This document shows, one piece after another, positions 58,906 through 64,000 of a stretch of DNA of 64,000 bases. The notes beneath the pieces are model-generated. The model saw only the letters and a program-made list of their open reading frames with translations, was not told the origin of the DNA and ran no database searches. The stretch comes from Streptomyces sp. NRRL F-2664 (lineage in GTDB: Bacteria; Actinomycetota; Actinomycetes; Streptomycetales; Streptomycetaceae). How positions within the stretch are numbered: the stretch's first letter is position 1; the number at the start of each line of letters is the position of its first letter. The stretch spans positions 1 to 64,000 of the forward strand of contig NZ_JOFX01000023.1 in assembly GCF_000719345.1 (NCBI RefSeq), in the 5' to 3' direction. A program made the position numbers and the translations under genes.

Positions 58906-60663
58906 GTGCGAATAGAGCGTCACCAGGTGGGCCAGGCGGCCCTGTCGGCAGCGCGCGAGGACTTCACGAACCGCATCGGCGGCCAGGTGCACTCCATGTC
59001 GAGGGCCGGCCGGATGGCGACCTACGCATGGCAGTCGATCGCGGAGGAGTTCCTCGACTACCTGGGCGCCCTCTCCGTCGAGACACCCGACCTCGACACC
59101 CCGGAGGCCAAGGCCGCCCTCAAGGACGCCTCCGAAGCCGCGGCCGGTGCCGTCGCCTACGCCGCGTACCACCCGCACTGCACGTTCAACGTCTTCCTGG
59201 CGTACGTGAATTTCGGCATGAGCTACGACCCGGGTGACGACTCGCCCGAGGAGATGGTCACGCCGGGGGACTGGATCGACGCGCTGTGCCTGGCGGTGCT
59301 CCGGGACAAGGCGAAGTGGCACGGCGAGGCCTTCCACTTCGCCCGGCAGAAGTTCGCTGAGCAGGCCAAGGGAACGCCGCTGGGTGAGCTCGCCACCGGC
59401 CTGACGGCTGTGGTCCTGGACGACACGGGCGACGACGAGGAGTACCCGCCGAGCGCGCGGGCCAAGCTCGCCGCCGTCGACGCCGCTCTGGACCGGATCC
59501 GGATCCGCGCCGAGGAGACCGGGGAGCCCCTGCTGGACCACCTGGACAGCGCGGCGCTGCGGACGCTGAGGGCTCTGGCGGCCGAGGACAAGGAGGCGTT
59601 CGACAGTGCTCTGGCCGGCCTGCTGAGCCGGGAGTCGACCCTGCACGGGCCCAAGGCTTCGCCGAGCAGCCTGCTCCCGCTCGTCCCCATCGCCTTCGCG
59701 GCGCTCGCGTACCGGACGCTGGGCTGGGAGCCGGCTGTCCGCAGCGACTACCTCCCGCACGCGCTGGTCACCGGCTTCGAGACGCCGGGACCGCGCGTCG
59801 CGGGGTTCGGCCGGGACCGGCGGCCGGACGCTATCGCCGCGCTCGCCGCCGGCCCGCTGGTGGTGGAGCGGCCGGCCTGCGAGCGGGAGGGGATCGAGCG
59901 GATCGAGGCCATGTACGAGCAACACCTCCAGGAGGCGTTCACTCCCGTCGGCGGCAAGTCCCTCCCTGTCTGGCGTCTGGGCAGCGTCCTGGAGGACCAG
60001 CAGCGCCTGTTCCGGTGGCGGTCGGGAAATCCCGGCGACATCGCGGACGCGCAGCTCGCCACTCTCCGGCTGGCCTCACAGACGGGCGCTGCCCTGTTCC
60101 GCATCGCACTGGCCGAGCCGGACACCGAGGTCGAGGTGTCCATCGGCGGCCGCACCCTGCGCTACCCGGCCAAGCGCGGGAGGGAAGCCGGCCCCGGGTA
60201 CTGGCAGATGGCCGTCTCCTTTGCCCTGATCACCGGCGTGCGCGAGGACCTCGCGCCGCTGGTGCTCACCGGCCCCACCTTCGCAGGCCCGGACGGCTCC
60301 GCGTTCACCGCGTACCGCGAAGCCCTCCACGCCTACCTCAAGGGCGCCGAGCCCGAAGCAGCCACACAGCGGGCGCTGCACGAGGCGGAGAAGGCCAAGG
60401 ACTGGGGATTCGCGATGCCGCCGACCGTGCTGCTGTCGCAGCTCGTGGAAGGCGACGAGGAGAGCTTCAACCTGGCCCTGGCCGACGCGCTCGAAGCCCA
60501 CCGCGCCCACTACGAGGTCGCCGACCGCGCCGACGGCCCCGAGGTTTCCGTCAACCTCGACGTCCTCGCGCTCGCCTGCCACGCCCGCCGCCGCGGCTGG
60601 AACATCCGCGTCGAGTCTCCTTACCTGCCGCAGTACCTCCTGGCGGCCGCCGAACCCTTCTGA
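58906..60663 (+). CDS. Imm49-family protein
   Basis: This encodes 585 residues from a GTG with AAGGAG 7 bases upstream. The N-terminal half reads MRIERHQVGQAALSAAREDF, YLGALSVETPDLDTPEAKAA, and YHPHCTFNVFLAYVNFGMSY, then VTPGDWIDALCLAVLRDKAK, a pattern I recall from Streptomyces proteins assigned to immunity family 49. The C-terminal half (RRLAL/ADALEAHRAHYEVADRAD, then VSVNLDVLALACHARRRGWN) also has the Imm49 ending with the R-R-G-W-x-I-x-V-x-S-x-Y-L-P motif. The protein is soluble. Immunity proteins neutralise polymorphic toxins. No toxin gene is adjacent; the nearest Rhs remnant is about 6 kb away, so this may be an orphan defence against toxins of neighbours. Confidence 0.75.
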   Translation: MRIERHQVGQAALSAAREDFTNRIGGQVHSMSRAGRMATYAWQSIAEEFLDYLGALSVETPDLDTPEAKAALKDASEAAAGAVAYAAYHPHCTFNVFLAYVNFGMSYDPGDDSPEEMVTPGDWIDALCLAVLRDKAKWHGEAFHFARQKFAEQAKGTPLGELATGLTAVVLDDTGDDEEYPPSARAKLAAVDAALDRIRIRAEETGEPLLDHLDSAALRTLRALAAEDKEAFDSALAGLLSRESTLHGPKASPSSLLPLVPIAFAALAYRTLGWEPAVRSDYLPHALVTGFETPGPRVAGFGRDRRPDAIAALAAGPLVVERPACEREGIERIEAMYEQHLQEAFTPVGGKSLPVWRLGSVLEDQQRLFRWRSGNPGDIADAQLATLRLASQTGAALFRIALAEPDTEVEVSIGGRTLRYPAKRGREAGPGYWQMAVSFALITGVREDLAPLVLTGPTFAGPDGSAFTAYREALHAYLKGAEPEAATQRALHEAEKAKDWGFAMPPTVLLSQLVEGDEESFNLALADALEAHRAHYEVADRADGPEVSVNLDVLALACHARRRGWNIRVESPYLPQYLLAAAEPF

Positions 60664-60877
60664 AGGGTGGTGCAGAAGGTCCACTTCGAGGAGGCCGGTG
60701 TGGTGCCTGGCCTGCTGCTTCCCCGTGCCATGGCGAGGTTGTGCATGGTGGGGACGGCCTGGACGGCGTGGTGGAGGCCGTCGCCCTCCTGCCGGCAGTC
60801 GCGGAGGATCTTCCAGTTCTTCATGCAGGCGAAGGTGTGCCGAGGAACTCCGGGAACCGAGCCTTCTGCAACACCCT

Positions 60878-61990
60878 TCAGCGTGCCATCCCGTGGACCC
60901 GCGGCGTCGGGGTGGGACGAGTCCGGGACAGCTTCGCGGCCCGGCCGCGGGCCGCTTCGAACGCCATGACCGGATTCCCCGCCTCGCGCCAGGGGTGGGC
61001 TCCGCACCATGGCCCGATCCGGCGGAACTGCTCCAGGGCCGGCGCGTACATCATCGACCGGAGCATGTAGTGCGCCAGCAGGTGCCGCAGGACCGGCAGG
61101 CGCTCGTCGTCGGACGCGACCTGGTCGAACGAGGCGGCGATCCGCTTCAGCAGACTCCTCGTCATCGGAGTCACGGGCAGCGCGAAAGCGGCGGACCGCT
61201 CGGTGAGCTCGCTCAGCGCGTGCAGGTAGATCCCGGCGAGCGGGCTGCCGGGCGGGGCCTTGTGAACGGCCTGTCGGGCGAACCGCATCATCCGCCGGTC
61301 ACTGCCGTACCACTTGGCGCACCAGTACTGGAGGGCCTGCGCGTGCCCCTCGTAGTGGTGGGGCGCGCGTTCGACGAGGCCCTCCCACAGCGGCCTGAAC
61401 CGGGAGCGGTCGTACTGCGCCCCGCGCGCCGCCGTGACCATGACGACCCAGGGACCCGGGTTCGCAGGGTCGAGCAGCGCCGCCTTCCGGGCCTCCTCGA
61501 TCGCGGCCGGCAGCATGGCGCGGAAGCGGTTCATGTCGGAGGCGGGAACCGCGTGGGCGTAGGCGCTGCCCCGGATCTCCCAAGCCTGGCGGACCATGAT
61601 GCTCGCGTGCAGGGTTGCCGCGTCGCAGTTGTCCGGCTCGGCGGCGCGCCAGGCGTCGAGCCAGGCATCGTCCCTCTGGGCGACGTGCTTCAGGAGCTCC
61701 AGCCGGTCCCACCGCTCGTCCCAGTCCTCGCCCGCAGCCCGGACGTACCGTTCGGCGGCTTTCCAGTCCCCTTCCCACGCGGCGTCGGCGACGGCCTGCC
61801 TCTCCTCGGCCCGGTGCGCCGACGGGGGCGGACCGGAGCGCCGCGAGCTGAGCTGCTCGCGGGGCGGAAGGCCGTAGTCGGACGCTACGAAGTGCTTGCC
61901 GACCCAGCGGTCGACGCGGCCGGGGCTGATGAAGAGGCGGTGGAGGAGGACGAGAAACACGCCGAGTACGACGGCGAGGAAGAGGGTCAC
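60878..61990 (-). CDS. Membrane-anchored helical-repeat protein, paralogue of the divergent gene
   Basis: This encodes 370 residues from a GTG. One N-terminal membrane helix (TLFLAVVLGVFLVLLHRLFI) is followed by a cytoplasmic or exterior helical-repeat region. Segments such as AERYVRAAGEDWDERWDRLE, RPLWEGLVERAPHHYEGHAQ, then ALQYWCAKWYGSDRRMMRFA line up with the gene at 62290. The repeats look TPR-like; I recall similar proteins as DUF4034-type, tentatively. The start lacks a clear ribosome site. No enzyme motif is visible. Confidence 0.65.
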   Translation of the reverse strand: MTLFLAVVLGVFLVLLHRLFISPGRVDRWVGKHFVASDYGLPPREQLSSRRSGPPPSAHRAEERQAVADAAWEGDWKAAERYVRAAGEDWDERWDRLELLKHVAQRDDAWLDAWRAAEPDNCDAATLHASIMVRQAWEIRGSAYAHAVPASDMNRFRAMLPAAIEEARKAALLDPANPGPWVVMVTAARGAQYDRSRFRPLWEGLVERAPHHYEGHAQALQYWCAKWYGSDRRMMRFARQAVHKAPPGSPLAGIYLHALSELTERSAAFALPVTPMTRSLLKRIAASFDQVASDDERLPVLRHLLAHYMLRSMMYAPALEQFRRIGPWCGAHPWREAGNPVMAFEAARGRAAKLSRTRPTPTPRVHGMAR

Positions 61991-62289
61991 GGCGGGGAAT
62001 GATTCCCGAACTGATCACTCTCCGCAATAGTCAAGGCCAAGGATAAGGCGAGGTCAGAGCAGGGGGCGGGGTCGCGGCCGTCAGCTCAGGAGGGGCAGGA
62101 CGGCGGCCGGGACCTCGCCGCCCCGGCCGGACAAACACCACCCGTCCGGGAATAAGGGGGCGAGCGGCGGCCGACGGGGGAAGGGTCTGGGGAAACGGAT
62201 GTGCGATTGTCGGTGCTGCGTGATAGTCACTACCCTCACGGGAGGTGACCAACGCCCTCCCCGTTCGAACGCAACAAGGGGTGGGGGGC

Positions 62290-63267
62290 ATGGCATTGCT
62301 CCGTCAATGGGGACTCACGCTGGGCAAATGGGCTGGTAGGCCCGTCGCGCAGGTCCAGGAGGATTCGGGCGATCCCGACGTACGGCGCGTGCGCGAGGCC
62401 GCCGCGGCAGCGGACTGGGCCGCCGTGCGCGGGGTGCTCGAAGCGCGCCCTGAGAGCGAGGACCGGACCGAGCTGCTGTGGGCCGTCGGCGATACCGCGG
62501 GGGTGGAGCGGTGGATCGCCAAGGTCCTCGAAGCGGATCCCGAGGCCGCCCTGCCCCGGCTCGTGGCCGGGATCCGCCACATCAGCTGGGGCTGGGAGGC
62601 GCGGACCGGGGCCCGGGCCAAGGACGTCTCCCGCGAGCAGTTCGAGGTCTTCCACGCGAGGCTGCGTACCGCCGAGGCATACCTGTACGAGGTTGCGGAG
62701 CGAGAGCCCCTCTGGACCTCGCCCTGGTACGGCCTCCAGATCACCGGCCGCGGACTCCAGGTCGGGCAGACGACCGCCCGACGCCGCTTCGAGGCGACGG
62801 TGCGCCGCGACCCGCACCACCTCGGAGCGCACCAGCAGCAACTGCAGCAGGTCTGCGACAAGTGGGGCGGATCGCACGAGGAGATGCACGCCTTCGCCCG
62901 CGCGTCCGCTTTCGGCGCCCCCGCCGGAACGCGGCTGGGTCAGCTCGTCGCCATCGCCCACCTCGAGCACTGGCTCTCCCTCGACGCCGGACCGGACGCC
63001 GCCTACATGCGCCGGCCCGAGGTCGCGGCCTCCTTGCAGGAGGCGGCCGACCACTCCTACCGCCACCCGGACTTCGTCCGGACCGGAGGGTGGATCCAGG
63101 TCCTCAACACGTTCGCGATGGCCTTCTCGCTGGCCGGGGACCGTGAGGCCGCAAAGGAGTGCTTCCGCATCACCGACGGCCGCGTGACGGAGTTTCCCTG
63201 GTACTACCTGAACGGCTCCGATCCGGCCGCGGCGTACCGCAAGCAGCGGTCGTCCATCGGACGCTGA
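62290..63267 (+). CDS. Helical-repeat protein, paralogue of the divergent gene
   Basis: This encodes 325 residues. ATG 62290 has AGGGG at suitable distance; GTG 62245 is an in-frame alternative. Matching blocks with the 60878-61990 product include ADWAAVRGVLEARPESEDRT, WGWEARTGARAKDVSREQFE, RRFEATVRRDPHHLGAHQQQ, and VCDKWGGSHEEMHAFARASA (compare P-H-H-x-x-A-H-x-Q-x-L-Q and C-x-K-W-x-G-S-x-x-x-M-x-x-F-A-R). Unlike its relative it lacks an N-terminal membrane helix, so the pair may work as a soluble and a membrane partner. No known function. Confidence 0.65.
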   Translation: MALLRQWGLTLGKWAGRPVAQVQEDSGDPDVRRVREAAAAADWAAVRGVLEARPESEDRTELLWAVGDTAGVERWIAKVLEADPEAALPRLVAGIRHISWGWEARTGARAKDVSREQFEVFHARLRTAEAYLYEVAEREPLWTSPWYGLQITGRGLQVGQTTARRRFEATVRRDPHHLGAHQQQLQQVCDKWGGSHEEMHAFARASAFGAPAGTRLGQLVAIAHLEHWLSLDAGPDAAYMRRPEVAASLQEAADHSYRHPDFVRTGGWIQVLNTFAMAFSLAGDREAAKECFRITDGRVTEFPWYYLNGSDPAAAYRKQRSSIGR

Positions 63268-63540
63268 TCGCACGGGAGCCACCGGAGCGATCGGAGCAAC
63301 GAGAACGACGGGGCCGCGGGGGCCGCGGGGGCCCGCGAAGGCCGTGATCGCGAAAGTCCCACCCGGCCGCCCACCCCTCACCAGGTGCCCGGCCAGGACG
63401 GCCGGTTCTCCGTGCCCCTTCCTCCCCTCCCCGGCAGCTGCCGCCTCCACCCCCGCCGCACACCCGTGCACCCCTTCCCTCCGCTGACCCGCCCACGCCG
63501 CTCGCGGCCGCGGGACGCGCCCACCGAAAGACTTCGCCAG

Positions 63541-64000
63541 GTGCCCCACTCAGAGACTGCCCACACCTTCCAGGTCGACCTGCGCGGCCTGGTCGACCTG
63601 CTGTCCCACCACCTCTACTCCAGTCCCCGCGTCTACCTTCGCGAGCTGCTGCAGAACGCCGTGGACGCCATCACCGCCCGGCAGGCCGTCGCCCCAGGCG
63701 CCCCCGCCACCATCACGGTCCGCACCGGCGACACCCTCACCGTCACGGACACCGGCATCGGCCTGACCGAGGCCGATGTCCACCGCTTCCTCGCCACGAT
63801 CGGCCGCAGCTCCAAGCGGACCGCCGACGGCGTCCTCGACGGGGCCGGCCTCGACACCGCCCGCGGTGACTTCATCGGCCAGTTCGGCATCGGACTGCTC
63901 GCCTGCTTCGTCGTCGCCGACGAGATCACGGTGCTCAGCCGGTCCGCCGCCCACCCTTCGGCGCCCGCCGTCGAATGGCGCGGCCACTCCGACGGCCGCT
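63541..64000 (+). CDS. Hsp90-family protein, start of gene (runs off the window)
   Basis: This encodes 153 codons from a GTG at 63541, open to the window end. It is the N-terminal GHKL ATPase domain of an Hsp90/HtpG relative: FQVDLRGLVDLLSHHLYSSP, then VYLRELLQNAVDAI (the E-x-x-x-N-A-x-D-A nucleotide box), TVTDTGIGLTEADVHRFLAT and FIGQFGIGLLACFVVADEIT (D-x-G-I-G and F-G-I-G boxes). Actinomycetes carry an Hsp90-like family distinct from classical HtpG, with a Q for S/N change in places; which this is cannot be decided from the fragment. The 273-base spacer before it (63268-63540) shows no gene. Confidence 0.85.
   Translation, partial: MPHSETAHTFQVDLRGLVDLLSHHLYSSPRVYLRELLQNAVDAITARQAVAPGAPATITVRTGDTLTVTDTGIGLTEADVHRFLATIGRSSKRTADGVLDGAGLDTARGDFIGQFGIGLLACFVVADEITVLSRSAAHPSAPAVEWRGHSDGR

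Noticed and set aside
1..64000. CRISPR array
   Set aside because: No set of regularly spaced direct repeats with unique spacers was seen anywhere; the only tandem repeats are inside protein genes.

Overview
This window looks like chromosomal DNA of a Streptomyces-type actinomycete. The sequence is very GC-rich and codons end almost always in G or C. GTG starts and 4-base stop/start overlaps are common. The gene content is also typical: an isorenieratene-type carotenoid cluster, RsbW-like and STAS regulators, sortase-anchored and lipoprotein surface proteins, SARP, TetR, MarR and AraC regulators, and an initiator tRNA lacking an encoded CCA. The species cannot be named from the sequence alone.

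Layout. 0-6 kb holds a PRC-barrel protein, a tandem acetyltransferase, a patch of decayed mobile-element DNA (tyrosine recombinase remnant, small zinc-ribbon gene), an AraC regulator and a secreted ricin-type lectin. 6-12 kb holds a coupled STAS/anti-sigma pair, small membrane proteins, a FabR-like TetR regulator with a clear palindromic operator candidate, an aldo/keto reductase and the tRNA-modification gene for threonylcarbamoyl-AMP synthase. 11.8-20.5 kb is the carotenoid locus: a leftward operon crtE-crtI-crtB-Rieske, each pair overlapping by 4 bases, and a divergent rightward operon crtY-crtT-crtU. Together they should make GGPP, phytoene, lycopene, beta-carotene and the aromatic carotenoid isorenieratene. 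An aberrant tRNA-Ser-like element follows at 20.68 kb.

21-38 kb holds secreted or anchored surface proteins (ALF repeats with a LAXTG anchor, PKD plus three repeats), a serine hydrolase, two regulator/membrane-protein divergons (TetR with an ABC-2-like protein, MarR with an MMPL exporter), a BtrH-like acyltransferase, an ATP-dependent DNA ligase, and a molybdenum oxidoreductase paired with a fasciclin lipoprotein. 38-40.6 kb holds a DUF4240 protein and a quinone oxidoreductase.

41.2-46.7 kb is the most interesting stretch. A 26-codon peptide gene is followed by two strong hairpins, then a membrane protein with an N-terminal PqqD/RRE-like domain and an M50 HExxH site, a TPR protein with a degenerate ATPase-like front half, a flavin reductase, and a convergent SARP regulator. 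This has the form of a minimal, apparently unassigned RiPP-like locus. 47-55 kb contains an M28-like secreted protein that has lost several metal-site residues, and a graveyard of broken genes (SpoIIE-type phosphatase, Rhs/YD-repeat toxin, HIT hydrolase) among intact small genes. 55.9-64 kb holds an orphan response regulator with two DNA-binding domains, the initiator tRNA, a large Imm49-family protein, two divergent paralogous genes and the start of an Hsp90-family gene that runs off the window.
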